A stretch of 64,000 bases of DNA. Source: Sciscionella sediminilitoris. Its GTDB lineage: Bacteria; Actinomycetota; Actinomycetes; Mycobacteriales; Pseudonocardiaceae. Made by a program: the position numbers and the translations under genes. The stretch's first letter is position 1; every line of letters begins with the position of its first letter. The DNA lies in contig NZ_JALM01000036.1 of the NCBI RefSeq assembly GCF_000737195.2, forward strand, positions 62,001-126,000. The letters are read 5' to 3'. Positions 52,253-60,219 of the stretch are shown here, one piece after another. The notes beneath the pieces were generated by a model. That model saw nothing but the letters and a program-made list of their open reading frames with translations. It was not told the DNA's origin and did no database searches.

Positions 52253-53089
52253 ATGCGTGTACTGGTAATGCTCGACGGAACGGTCGCCGACCCCGAAGCG
52301 GCACACATTCGGGTGGATGATCTCGGTCTCATGCGCGGGGACGGGGTCTTCGAAACGATCCTCGTGGTGGACGGGAAACCGCGGGAGCTCGATCTGCACC
52401 TCGACCGGCTCGCGGCCTCCGCGGCCAAGCTCGAGCTGCCCGAACCGGATCGCGTTGCCTGGCAGCACGCCGTCGAGGCGGTGCTGGAGCGCTGGACCGA
52501 GCCGGAGTGCGCGCTGAAGCTCGTGTACACCCGCGGCCCCGAGGACACCGATGAGGTGACCGGGTTCGCCCTCGGCATGTCGATCGGCGAACAGGTGCAC
52601 GAACTGCGGCGCACCGGGGTCTCCGCGGTGACCCTGGAACGCGGTATCGACCCGGGGCTGGCCGAGCGCGCCCCGTGGCTGCTGCTCGGGGCGAAGTCGC
52701 TGTCCTACGCGCTGAACATGGCCGCTGGTCGGGAAGCCAAGCGCCGCGGTGCCCAGGAGGTCATCTTCACCGCGAGCGACGGCACCGTGCTCGAAGGGCC
52801 GACCTCGACCGTGGTGCTCGCCTCCGGGAACACCCTGCGCACCCCGCCCGCCCAGATCGGCATCCTGCCGGGCACCACGCAGGCGGGGCTGTTCCGCGCT
52901 GCCGAGCGTGCGGGCTGGACCTGCACCACCGAGCCCATCGCGGTCGAGGACCTGTTCACCGCCGACCTGGTCATGGTCGCTTCCTCGGTCCGCAAGATCA
53001 CCCGTGTGCACACCCTGGACGGCAAGCAGCTCGGGGACTCCTCCGCGCTGCACGAGCAGCTGTGCGCGCTCTACGAAGCGGAGTACTAG
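52253..53089 (+). CDS. pabC: Aminotransferase class IV, 4-amino-4-deoxychorismate lyase-like
   Basis: A 278-residue fold-type IV PLP enzyme. The catalytic Lys lies in LLGAKSLSYALNMAAGREAK, GDGVFETILV is the N-terminal motif, and GTVLEGPTSTVVL with GILPGTTQ are the C-terminal phosphate-binding blocks. The syntenic gene in M. tuberculosis is Rv0812, an aminodeoxychorismate lyase that yields p-aminobenzoate for folate. A branched-chain or D-amino acid aminotransferase cannot be fully ruled out. Confidence 0.88.
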   Translation: MRVLVMLDGTVADPEAAHIRVDDLGLMRGDGVFETILVVDGKPRELDLHLDRLAASAAKLELPEPDRVAWQHAVEAVLERWTEPECALKLVYTRGPEDTDEVTGFALGMSIGEQVHELRRTGVSAVTLERGIDPGLAERAPWLLLGAKSLSYALNMAAGREAKRRGAQEVIFTASDGTVLEGPTSTVVLASGNTLRTPPAQIGILPGTTQAGLFRAAERAGWTCTTEPIAVEDLFTADLVMVASSVRKITRVHTLDGKQLGDSSALHEQLCALYEAEY

Positions 53090-53263
53090 GAGCCCATTTC
53101 ACGATGGCACCACCTGCTGCGCGGGGCCAGCGCGGCGCCTCGCGGCGAAGGCGCGCAATCACCATAGCTCCGCTATGGCTCGATCCTCCGCCTTGCTGAT
53201 CTTGGGTGCGGGTGTCCCGCAGGGCATCTGCCACGCTGGCTCCCGCTCGCGACGGAGGCCATC
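53090..53263. repeat. Gene-free stretch with two hairpins
   Basis: No gene is supported here. A large imperfect hairpin spans 53148-53194: AAGGCG pairs with CGCCTT outside, and CCATAGC with GCTATGG inside around a TCC loop. A second hairpin, TGCGGG-TGT-CCCGCA, is at 53207-53221. Together they could end pabC transcription; the layout differs from the three related intergenic repeats. Confidence 0.5.
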
Positions 53264-54400
53264 ATGAAACGGACTCTGAGTCCCAGGACGCTGCTGCTCG
53301 CCGCGCTGCTGGCGAGCGCGGTGTTCGCCGGGGTCTACGCAGCGGTCACCGGACTCGAACCGCACCGGATCTGGGCGCTCGCCGCGGTGTTCGGGTACGC
53401 GGGCGCGCTGCTCGCGGCCCCGCTGCCGAGGCGGGCCCCGGCCGCCGTGCTGCTGGCGCTCGGCACGCTGCTCGTCCCGCTCGGTATCGAGCTGGCGATC
53501 GGGGCGGCCAATCCGGAGATCGCGATCCTCCGGGAGGCCGCGGCCCGCTGGCTCGAAACCGGGACCCCGTTTCCGCGGCTGAGCGGGAGCGGGGACCCGA
53601 ATTCCTACAATGTCTACCTGCCCGGGCTGGCCCTTTTCGGGTTGCCCTCGGCGCTGTTCGGCGCTGGCCCGGCCACCGATCCGCGGCTGTATCTGGGGCT
53701 CGCCGCGGTCCTGCTGTTCGGCCTGTTGCGCAATCGGCGGCTGGTGTTCGCGCTGCTGTGCTGCCCGTTCGTGGCACTGCAACTGGTCACCGGGGCCACC
53801 GATGTTCCGGTGCTCGGCTGCGTCTGCCTCGGCCTGGTGCTCGCCGGGCGGGACCGGTTCGCCGTGGCCGGGCTGCTCATCGGGTTCGCCGCCGCCATGA
53901 AAGCCCTCGCCTGGCCCGCGGTGATCGTGCTGCTCGTGTTCACCTGTGCGCGCGGCGGAATGCGCGCCGGACTGCGTGCCCTGGCCGGTGTCCTGCTCCC
54001 GCTGCTGGTGCTGCTGGTCCCGGTGATCATCGCCGACCCGCACGCCTTCGTGCTCAACGCGATCGAGCTACCGCTCGGTGGCCTGGATGTGCGGCTCACC
54101 GCGGGCAGTCCGCTGCCGGGGCACCTGCTCGCCAGCCTGGTGCCGGGCGGCAGCGCCATCGCGGGCGGCCTGCTCGCGCTCGCCGCGCTGCTACTCGGGG
54201 TGCTGATGCTGCGCAGGCCGCCACGGGATGTGGTGCACGCGGCGCGCTGGCTCGCGCTCGGCCTGCTGCTCGCCGTACTGCTCGCCCCGTCGAGCCGGTA
54301 CGGCTACCTGGTGTACCCGGTCGGCCTGCTGCTACTGCCGTACCTTGAACTGAATCGCGGTCCCTGGGCGCGCCTGGGCGATCGCGGGGAGCGCGGCTGA
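53264..54400 (+). CDS. Polytopic membrane protein, GT87/GT-C glycosyltransferase-like
   Basis: A 378-residue protein with about ten hydrophobic helices. The first extracytoplasmic loop contains REAAARWLETGTPFPRLSG and DPNSYNVYLPGLALFGLPSA, reminiscent of polyprenyl-phosphate-dependent GT-C mannosyltransferases of GT87, in which an Asp in that loop is catalytic. The donor and acceptor are unknown. GGAGG lies five bases before the ATG. It overlaps the opposing pxpC gene by 69 bases. Confidence 0.65.
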   Translation: MKRTLSPRTLLLAALLASAVFAGVYAAVTGLEPHRIWALAAVFGYAGALLAAPLPRRAPAAVLLALGTLLVPLGIELAIGAANPEIAILREAAARWLETGTPFPRLSGSGDPNSYNVYLPGLALFGLPSALFGAGPATDPRLYLGLAAVLLFGLLRNRRLVFALLCCPFVALQLVTGATDVPVLGCVCLGLVLAGRDRFAVAGLLIGFAAAMKALAWPAVIVLLVFTCARGGMRAGLRALAGVLLPLLVLLVPVIIADPHAFVLNAIELPLGGLDVRLTAGSPLPGHLLASLVPGGSAIAGGLLALAALLLGVLMLRRPPRDVVHAARWLALGLLLAVLLAPSSRYGYLVYPVGLLLLPYLELNRGPWARLGDRGERG

Positions 54401-55174
54401 GTCCACGATCCCGACGACGGGGTAACCGCCCGTCGTCGGGTGGTCGGCGAGGAACACCAGCGGCACCCCGTCGGTGGGTACCTGGATCGCCCCGGTGCGG
54501 ATCGGCTCGCTCGGCAGTTCCACGCCCACCCGCTCGGGAAGCCTGCGCAGTGCGGGCCCTTCGAGCCGGGCCCCGATCCGGTCACTGGTCGCGGACAGGT
54601 GCCAGAGCCCGCTGCCGAGCTCCGGATGGAACCAGTCGGCGCGCGGGCCGGGCAGCACCGGGAGGGTGAGCGCATCCGGGAAGGGCCCGATCGGCACCCC
54701 GTCCTCGCCGTGCGGCAGATCCGCAACGGTGCCGATGTCGAGCACGTCCCCCGCCCGCAGCGGCGCGGGACCGAGCCCGGAGAGGGTGTCGGTGGCCCGG
54801 CTGCCGAGCTCCACGGGCACCTCGATGCCCCCGCGAACGGTCACATAGCAGCGCATTCCCCTGGTCACGGTGCCGAGCTCGAGTGATTCGCCCGCGCGCA
54901 GATAGATCGGTGCGCCGATATCGTGTCCGCGCACCGGAACCTCGGCTCCGGTCACCGCGACCGTGACCGGTGCGTCCGCGCGCAGCCGCAGTCCGCCGAG
55001 CAGCACCTCGATGCCCGCGGCCGCTTCCGGATTGCCCAGCAGGCGGTTGCCCAGCCGCAGCGCGGGTGCGTCGAGCGCCCCCGATGGCGGTACCCCGAGC
55101 GCCGCGTAACCGGGCCGGCCAATGTCCTGGATCAGAGCTCCGGGGCGCGCCTCGAGCACGGTCAGTCGGCGCAT
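54332..55174 (-). CDS. pxpC: 5-oxoprolinase subunit C (KipA/AHS2 family)
   Basis: A 280-residue protein with the allophanate hydrolase subunit 2 domain: PGALIQDIGRPGYAALGVPP at the N-terminus and GLVVHPTPP-like LADHPTTGGYPVVGIVDSA at the C-terminus. With PxpB and PxpA it makes the ATP-dependent 5-oxoproline hydrolase. The ATG overlaps pxpB by 13 bases. No pxpA (LamB/YcsF) lies in the window. Confidence 0.92.
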   Translation of the reverse strand: MRRLTVLEARPGALIQDIGRPGYAALGVPPSGALDAPALRLGNRLLGNPEAAAGIEVLLGGLRLRADAPVTVAVTGAEVPVRGHDIGAPIYLRAGESLELGTVTRGMRCYVTVRGGIEVPVELGSRATDTLSGLGPAPLRAGDVLDIGTVADLPHGEDGVPIGPFPDALTLPVLPGPRADWFHPELGSGLWHLSATSDRIGARLEGPALRRLPERVGVELPSEPIRTGAIQVPTDGVPLVFLADHPTTGGYPVVGIVDSAALPAIAQARPGTAIQFKVRQ

Positions 55175-55755
55175 GGCTCGAACCTGACCAGATCGCCGGG
55201 CCGGAGCAGGGCGGGTTCGGCTGCCCTCGGGTCGAACAGCACCACATCGGTGGCGCCGAGCAGTCGCCAGCCACCGGGGGAGGAACGCGGATAGATGGCG
55301 CTGAACTCCCCGGCGATCGCGACCGATCCGGTCGGCACACTGGTGCGCGGGCTCGGCAGGCGCGGCTGGTGCAGCGCGGCGGGCAGTCCGGTCAGGTAAC
55401 CGAATCCGGGGGAGAATCCGCAGAACGCGACCGTGTAATCGACGCTCGCGTGCAGCTCGGCCACCTCGGCGAGGGTGCACCCGGCGGTCTCCGCGACGAG
55501 CTCGATATCGGGTCCGGTGTAGCGCACCGGAACACGCACGAGCTTGCCCGGCTCACCGACGTGGGTCCCGGCCCCGGCGAGCACCGAACGCACCCGCTCG
55601 GGTTCGGCGCCGGTGACCAGCAGGGTGCGCGCCGCGGGAACCAGTTCGCTCGCTTCGATACCGGAATCGAGCACGGCCCGATGGGCGGCCCGCACCTGCT
55701 CGATCGAATCGAACTCGGCGAGCACGCCATCGGTGCCGTAGGGCAGTAGCTTCAC
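55162..55755 (-). CDS. pxpB: 5-oxoprolinase subunit B (KipI/AHS1 family)
   Basis: A 197-residue allophanate hydrolase subunit 1 protein: YGTDGVLAEFDSIEQVRAAH at the start, and the signature FCGFSPGFGYLTGLP with VPTGSVAIAGEFSAIYPRSS near the C-terminus. It is the partner of PxpC. The start overlaps the DUF427 stop by four bases, so four genes (nitrobindin, DUF427, pxpB, pxpC) are chained by overlaps. Confidence 0.92.
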   Translation of the reverse strand: MKLLPYGTDGVLAEFDSIEQVRAAHRAVLDSGIEASELVPAARTLLVTGAEPERVRSVLAGAGTHVGEPGKLVRVPVRYTGPDIELVAETAGCTLAEVAELHASVDYTVAFCGFSPGFGYLTGLPAALHQPRLPSPRTSVPTGSVAIAGEFSAIYPRSSPGGWRLLGATDVVLFDPRAAEPALLRPGDLVRFEPCAD

Positions 55756-56087
55756 CGTTCCGCGGTGACCTCGACTCGCTCGTCGGCGAAACAGATCAGG
55801 TCGGTGATGTCCGCACGCAGGGCGTTCTCCCCGGCATAGGACCAGGCCACGTCCGGGTAACCGGGGTAGCCGAAGTACTCCGCATCGCCCTTGAACGGGC
55901 AGTGCGTCGAGGTCTCCGAGCGGGTGAGCAGTTCCATGCGCACATCGGCGCGCGGAAGATAGTGACGCAGCGGGTACCCCGTCTCGGCGAGGGTGACCGC
56001 GCGTTCCGAATCGGCGACCGTCTCGCCGTCGATACGCACCTGAACCCGGTAACCGGGCCGCTCGGTGATGATCTCGTGGCCGGCCAT
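55752..56087 (-). CDS. DUF427 protein
   Basis: A 111-residue single-domain DUF427 protein: VRIDGETVADSERAVTLAET, VRMELLTRSETSTHCPFKGD and AWSYAGENALRADITDLICF, including the conserved CPFKG. The biochemical role of the family is unsettled. It shares one base with the nitrobindin stop and overlaps pxpB. Confidence 0.92.
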   Translation of the reverse strand: MAGHEIITERPGYRVQVRIDGETVADSERAVTLAETGYPLRHYLPRADVRMELLTRSETSTHCPFKGDAEYFGYPGYPDVAWSYAGENALRADITDLICFADERVEVTAER

Positions 56088-56707
56088 CAGCCGACCACTC
56101 TCGTCAGCTGTGCGGAGATGTGCGGCTGCAGCTCCTGGCCGGCCATCGCGCGCTCCTCGACGTAGCCGAGGTCGCCGCCGGGCATGATCCCGTAGAGCCG
56201 GGTCGCCCCGTTGACCTCCTTGGCGCTAGAGGTGCGCATCACGATGTCGGTGCCGATCTCCCAGGAGGTCTGGTTGCGCGGCTTGCCGTAGTAGATCTCC
56301 ACGATCCCGGTGTTGTGCGCGAGCAGCACCTCGATGGTGTCGTCCTCCTGCGGGCGCCACCATCCGGTCTCGCGCGCGGCCTGCCGGATCACCTTGTCGT
56401 CCTCGTCGAGCAACCAGGACCGCGATTCGTAGTGCAGGAACGGGCGCCCGTCGTGGGAGAACACGATCTGCTGGCCGTACCGGTACCGCTCGATGGTCGG
56501 GTAGTCGGCCTCGCCGGTGCCCCGCCACACCCCGATGAGCGGGAGCAGTGCCAGACACCGGTCGTGCAGGTCCGCACCCTCGCGCAGGTTCGCGGTGTCC
56601 TCCTCGACCGGGAGGTCCGCGAACCGCGGAAGGTTGCGGCCCGCCGTGTGCTCTGCGCGCGCCGCTGCTGCCTCGATGGCCTCGTTGCCGCTCGTCGGTC
56701 CCGTCAT
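56087..56707 (-). CDS. Nitrobindin-like haem-binding protein (FABP/DUF1794 family)
   Basis: A 206-residue beta-barrel protein. LIGVWRGTGEADYPTIERYR is the N-terminal family motif, and the C-terminal ELQPHISAQLTRV contains the proximal haem His. Nitrobindins bind ferric haem, react with nitric oxide and isomerise peroxynitrite. The syntenic gene is Rv0813c. It starts by an ATGA overlap with a 33-codon membrane peptide gene. Confidence 0.9.
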   Translation of the reverse strand: MTGPTSGNEAIEAAAARAEHTAGRNLPRFADLPVEEDTANLREGADLHDRCLALLPLIGVWRGTGEADYPTIERYRYGQQIVFSHDGRPFLHYESRSWLLDEDDKVIRQAARETGWWRPQEDDTIEVLLAHNTGIVEIYYGKPRNQTSWEIGTDIVMRTSSAKEVNGATRLYGIMPGGDLGYVEERAMAGQELQPHISAQLTRVVG

Positions 56708-56805
56708 CGCCTGCCGTCTGCCAGCAGGCGGTACACGATGTAGCAGGACGCCCAGACGATGACCACGGTCATCACGGCAAGCAGTACTTCGAAGAAGATC
56801 GCCAC
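56704..56805 (-). CDS. Small single-span membrane protein, 33 residues
   Basis: A GTG-started frame whose TGA overlaps the nitrobindin ATG. The sequence is one hydrophobic helix (AIFFEVLLAVMTVVIVWASC) followed by YIVYRLLADGRR, a clear inside-positive end. The coupled junction and composition support translation. Function unknown; it could regulate or tether a membrane process. Confidence 0.6.
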   Translation of the reverse strand: MAIFFEVLLAVMTVVIVWASCYIVYRLLADGRR

Positions 56806-56836
56806 GGGTCCAGGATATCGCTCCGGGAACAGGCTG

Positions 56837-57574
56837 CTACTCGGCCTGCCATTCGTAGGAGACCTCGAACCGGTTCGCGGGCATCACCAGATAGCTGACC
56901 TGGACCGGTTTCTTCGCGATCGCCACCCGCTCCACGGCGAGCACGAGCCCGACCGATCCGCCGAAGTGGCCGCGTTCGGTGTCGGTGACCATCCGCGAGC
57001 TCACCGTCTCGCGGAACTTGGTCGGCTGATGTCCGGCCTCGGTCAGCCGCGCGGTGACCCCGCCCTCACCGGCGTCGGTCTTCTCCAGCGCGGTGCGCCT
57101 GGTGACCGTGCGCGGCAGGTACATGGTGTGCAGCTGCACCGTGGACTGCTCGTCCCGGACCACCTGGACGCGCACCGTGACCTCGACGCCCTGCTCGATC
57201 CCCAGCGCCTCGGCGACCATCCGGTCCGCGGGTTCGAAGCGCACCTCGGTCGTCGTGTGCTTGAAGTCCTTGCTCGCGGTGTCGGCGAGCGCGTCGTCCC
57301 GGGTCACCGCCTTCACGCCCTTGACCTTGCCGCCGGCGAGCCGGTGCAGGCGCAGCGGACGTTGCGGGTCGGCGATGGTGCTCCCGATACCGTGCACCGA
57401 GACGATGAGCCCCTCATTGCGCAGATCCGCGAGGGCTTTGCGCAGCGTCATGCGGGACACGTTGTACTCGGCGGAGAGGTCGTTCTCCGGCGGCAGGCGG
57501 TCGCCGACGCGCAGCTCCCCGGACCTGATCCGGGCGCGCAGGTCGACGACGATGTTGCCGTACTTCGCGGCCAT
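56837..57574 (-). CDS. GntR-family regulator of the HutC (UTRA) subfamily
   Basis: A 245-residue regulator: winged-helix domain with VGDRLPPENDLSAEYNVSRM and TLRKALADLRNEGLIVSVHG, then a UTRA effector domain (residues about 95-240). The ATG faces a 176-base divergent region holding a perfect palindrome. HutC-type regulators bind small molecules or metabolites; none is indicated by the neighbours. Confidence 0.9.
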   Translation of the reverse strand: MAAKYGNIVVDLRARIRSGELRVGDRLPPENDLSAEYNVSRMTLRKALADLRNEGLIVSVHGIGSTIADPQRPLRLHRLAGGKVKGVKAVTRDDALADTASKDFKHTTTEVRFEPADRMVAEALGIEQGVEVTVRVQVVRDEQSTVQLHTMYLPRTVTRRTALEKTDAGEGGVTARLTEAGHQPTKFRETVSSRMVTDTERGHFGGSVGLVLAVERVAIAKKPVQVSYLVMPANRFEVSYEWQAE

Positions 57575-57666
57575 AGTTGCTCACTCTACTGATGCCTCCA
57601 TTCAGGTGGTCTTCCCCCGTAGCCCATGGCGTGTCCGCCAACCGCCCCCATATAGTTGCTGTCGCC

Positions 57667-57696
57667 TATAGATCTATACCACCGATCGGTCGGTGG
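57667..57696. promoter_or_regulatory. Perfect palindrome and adjacent inverted repeat in the GntR divergent region
   Basis: TATAGATCTATA (57667-57678) is a perfect 12-base palindrome, a typical AT-rich HutC-type site. Directly next to it, CCACCGA and TCGGTGG (57679-57685, 57690-57696) form a second inverted repeat around TCGG. They lie between the divergent GntR start (57574) and the hypothetical gene start (57751). Confidence 0.6.
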
Positions 57697-57750
57697 TTCG
57701 CAAGAGAAGTCACCTCTCCGTGGAGAGTGCGTGGCAGAACGGGACACAAC

Positions 57751-58170
57751 GTGGTGGAACCGAAACCGGAGAACACCGGGGATCCGCAGCTCGACGAGGA
57801 CGAGAGCGTGCAGCAGGCGCGCAGGGTGCACATCGACAGGGCAGAGGTCGCCGCGCGCTGGCGCAGGTACGCGCGCTCCGAGGAATGTCATGCGCGGTTG
57901 ATGCGCGAGGCGCGGGAGCAGCCGTTCGATCAGTTGCGGGACACCCGCGCGCAGGTGCGCCGCGCCGCAGCCGAACTGCTCGCCGGGCAACAGGACATCG
58001 CGGAGGCGGCGCGGCAGATGATGGCGCGGGTGCAGCAGCTCTACATCCTGGAGCCGCCGTTGCTCGGCTTCGACGAGGCGATGATCGCCTACACCCAGGC
58101 GCGCACCTGGCAGGCGTGCGCGCTGGAACTGGCGCCCGACCTCAAACCCATCCAGCCCTGCTGGAATTAG
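57751..58170 (+). CDS. Hypothetical protein, unknown function
   Basis: One hundred and thirty-nine residues, helical and charged, with no domain I recognise. The centre has RRVHIDRAEVAARWRRYARS and AELLAGQQDIAEAARQMMAR; the C-terminus PDLKPIQPCWN has a single late cysteine. The start is uncertain: GTG 57751 or 57754, or GTG 57727 further upstream. Its position opposite the GntR gene suggests control by that regulator. Repeat copy C follows its TAG stop directly. Confidence 0.6.
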   Translation: MVEPKPENTGDPQLDEDESVQQARRVHIDRAEVAARWRRYARSEECHARLMREAREQPFDQLRDTRAQVRRAAAELLAGQQDIAEAARQMMARVQQLYILEPPLLGFDEAMIAYTQARTWQACALELAPDLKPIQPCWN

Positions 58171-58353
58171 GAGTTGTCGCGGATTGGTTTGCGTGGCGGC
58201 GCGGGTGGCGGAACCTCAGGCGCCACCTCGCTCCGGGATGGCCTTCTCATGGATTGGTCCCGAGAAACCAACACGGTCACCACGGCGGCGCTTTCCTCGC
58301 GAGGAGACGCCCGAGAGCCCGCCGCGGTGCCGGTTGCGTGGGTGGTGAAGCGG
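58171..58353 (+). repeat. Convergent-gene intergenic repeat, copy C (full form)
   Basis: Fills the space between this hypothetical gene and the end of the opposing MFS gene. Blocks shared with copy B, in order: TTTGCGTGGCGG, GGGTGGCGGAACCTCAG, GCTCCGGGATGGCCTTCTCA, CACCACGGCGGCGCTTTCCT, CGCGAGGAGACG, GCCCGCCGCGGTGCCGGTTG and CGTGGGTGG. It differs by a short insert with a TTGGT/ACCAA inverted repeat. Confidence 0.8.
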
Positions 58354-59751
58354 CTACGCCGGTTGAAACAGACCCTTGCGGTTGAGGATCAGGGTGATCG
58401 TCGCGATGAGCGCGCAGAGCACCGCGGCGAGCAGCATGCCGAGATGCATGCCGCTGATGAGCGAACCGGCTCCGGTGGCGAGGGCGCCGAGGGTGGCGAT
58501 GCCGAGCGTGATGCCGAACTGCCTGCTGACGTTCACCGTGGCCGCGGCCGCACCGGCCTGCCGCTGCCCGGCGACGCTGACCGCGAGGATGTTGACCGGC
58601 CCGATGGAGAGCCCGTTGCCGATGCCGAGCAGCACGAACAACAGGCTCAGCAGCACGGTCTCCGTGTGCGCGTCCACGGTGAGCAGGCCGACCAGCGCGC
58701 CGGCATTGACCAGGTACCCGAGCACGAGCAGCCGCGCGGCCCCGAACCGCGCGGTCAGCCTGCCGACGAGCACATTGCCCGCGCCGACCGCGAGCACATA
58801 GGGCAGGAACTGCACCCCGGCGAGGATCGCGGAGAGCCCGCGGCCCTGCTGCAGGTACAGCGACAGGATGAAAAACGGGCTGTTGGCGGCGAAGCCCTGA
58901 CCGAAACCGGCGATGACCGCGGAGCGGAAGACCGGTTCACCGAACAACGACACGGGGAGCATGGGATGGCTGGAACGGCGCTCGGCGAGCACGAACACCG
59001 CGCCGAACACGAGGGCGACCGCGAGCGGGACGAGCACGGAAACATCGGCCCAGCCCGAATGCCCGGCATTGATCACGGCGAAGGTCAGCGCGAACAGCCA
59101 GATCATGGCGAGCAGCTGGGTGAGCGGGTTGAGCGGACGGTTCTCCCGGATCGTCCGGACACCGCGGCGGCCGAGCACGCACAGCGCGAGCACGAAGATC
59201 CCGATCGGCACATTGATCCAGAAGTTCACCGGCCAGCCGAACCGTTCGGTGAGGATGCCGCCGAGGATGGGCCCGAGCGCGAGCGCGACGCTGGTGGAAA
59301 GAGCCATCCAGCCGATCATTTTCGCGCGTCGCACGGGATCCGGGTAGAGCTGGGCGAGCAGCGCCAGCGCCCCGGGGACGGTGATACAGCCGCCGAGGCC
59401 CTGCAGCACCCTGCCAAGCAGCAGCACTCCGACCGTTCCGGCGAGCGCGCACACCACGGATCCGAGGGTGAACAGGGCGACCCCGTAGCCGAACACCCGC
59501 AACCGGCCGAACCGGTCGGTGAGCAGCCCGCCGGTGATGGTCGCCGCGCACAGCACGAGGGTGAACGCGTCGATGACCCAGGAGGCGCCGGAGACCGTCA
59601 TGTGCAGATCCGCGCGGATCGCGGGAGCGGCGAGCACGACGATGCTGGTGTCCAGCAGCACGATGAAGCTGGAGCCGAAAAGGGCGATGAGAATGGGAAT
59701 CGGGGCACGGCGCAGCTGTTGCCTGTTGCCCAGCGCGGTCGTCTCGGTCAT
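58354..59751 (-). CDS. MFS multidrug transporter (DHA2, 14-span type)
   Basis: A 465-residue efflux protein with about fourteen helices. Motif C-like SGASWVIDAFTLVLCAATIT is in span 2, and the loop 2-3 motif is LTDRFGRLRVFGYGVALF. LLDTSIVVLAAPAIR in span 1 is the DHA2 signature. It is divergent from a MerR regulator gene, with a nine-base gap and a palindromic element reading into the MerR start, so drug-responsive control is likely. The substrate is unknown. Confidence 0.9.
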   Translation of the reverse strand: MTETTALGNRQQLRRAPIPILIALFGSSFIVLLDTSIVVLAAPAIRADLHMTVSGASWVIDAFTLVLCAATITGGLLTDRFGRLRVFGYGVALFTLGSVVCALAGTVGVLLLGRVLQGLGGCITVPGALALLAQLYPDPVRRAKMIGWMALSTSVALALGPILGGILTERFGWPVNFWINVPIGIFVLALCVLGRRGVRTIRENRPLNPLTQLLAMIWLFALTFAVINAGHSGWADVSVLVPLAVALVFGAVFVLAERRSSHPMLPVSLFGEPVFRSAVIAGFGQGFAANSPFFILSLYLQQGRGLSAILAGVQFLPYVLAVGAGNVLVGRLTARFGAARLLVLGYLVNAGALVGLLTVDAHTETVLLSLLFVLLGIGNGLSIGPVNILAVSVAGQRQAGAAAATVNVSRQFGITLGIATLGALATGAGSLISGMHLGMLLAAVLCALIATITLILNRKGLFQPA

Positions 59752-59760
59752 GCTCGAAGC

Positions 59761-60219
59761 GTGTCGCCTCAAGCTGACTTGAAGTCAAGCCTTCCGATCG
59801 GTGCGATCGCGCGACTGCTGGAGGTGCCGACCTCCACGGTGCGCTACTGGGAGGAGCGCGGGCTGGTCGCGGCGAGCTCGCGGCGCGGTGGGGTCCGCTA
59901 TTACGACGCGGACGCGCAGCACCGGCTCGCCGCGGTGAAACTGTTGCAGCAGAGCGGAATGCTGACCCTGGACGATCTCGATGCCTTGCTGTCCCCGAGT
60001 TCCCCGGGTACCTGGCGGGACACCATCGACGCGCGGATCGCCGAGGTGGACGCCCAATACGAGCGGCTGCGCAAGGCGCGCGAGTATCTGGCGCACATTC
60101 GCGGGTGCACGCGGCAGGACCCGATCGCGCACTGCTCGGTGCTGCGGCAGTGGACGGACACCTTGCTGGGCAGGGAAGGCGCGGATGCGGCACAGGAAAA
60201 GCCCCCATCGGCGGAATGA
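59761..60219 (+). CDS. MerR-family transcriptional regulator
   Basis: About 152 residues. IGAIARLLEVPTSTVRYWEE is the helix-turn-helix, GGVRYYDADAQHRLAAVKLL is the wing and second helix pair, and a long coiled helix (residues 95-120) forms the dimer. The C-terminus has two cysteines in RGCTRQDPIAHCSVL, perhaps an effector or metal site. The GTG at 59761 is used; TTG 59779 is possible. The operator overlaps this start region. The gene is divergent from the MFS exporter. Confidence 0.83.
   Translation: MSPQADLKSSLPIGAIARLLEVPTSTVRYWEERGLVAASSRRGGVRYYDADAQHRLAAVKLLQQSGMLTLDDLDALLSPSSPGTWRDTIDARIAEVDAQYERLRKAREYLAHIRGCTRQDPIAHCSVLRQWTDTLLGREGADAAQEKPPSAE
59775..59787. promoter_or_regulatory. Palindrome at the MerR/MFS divergent junction
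   Basis: TGACTTGAAGTCA is a perfect inverted repeat of six-base arms about a central G. It lies 24 bases ahead of the MFS start, where a MerR-type operator would be expected, and inside the first codons of merR if its GTG start is right. Confidence 0.55.

Noticed and set aside
58174-60219. 681-codon plus-strand frame running through repeat copy C and the MFS gene into merR
   Set aside because: Only its last 150 codons (merR) have domain support; the rest is antisense to the transporter.
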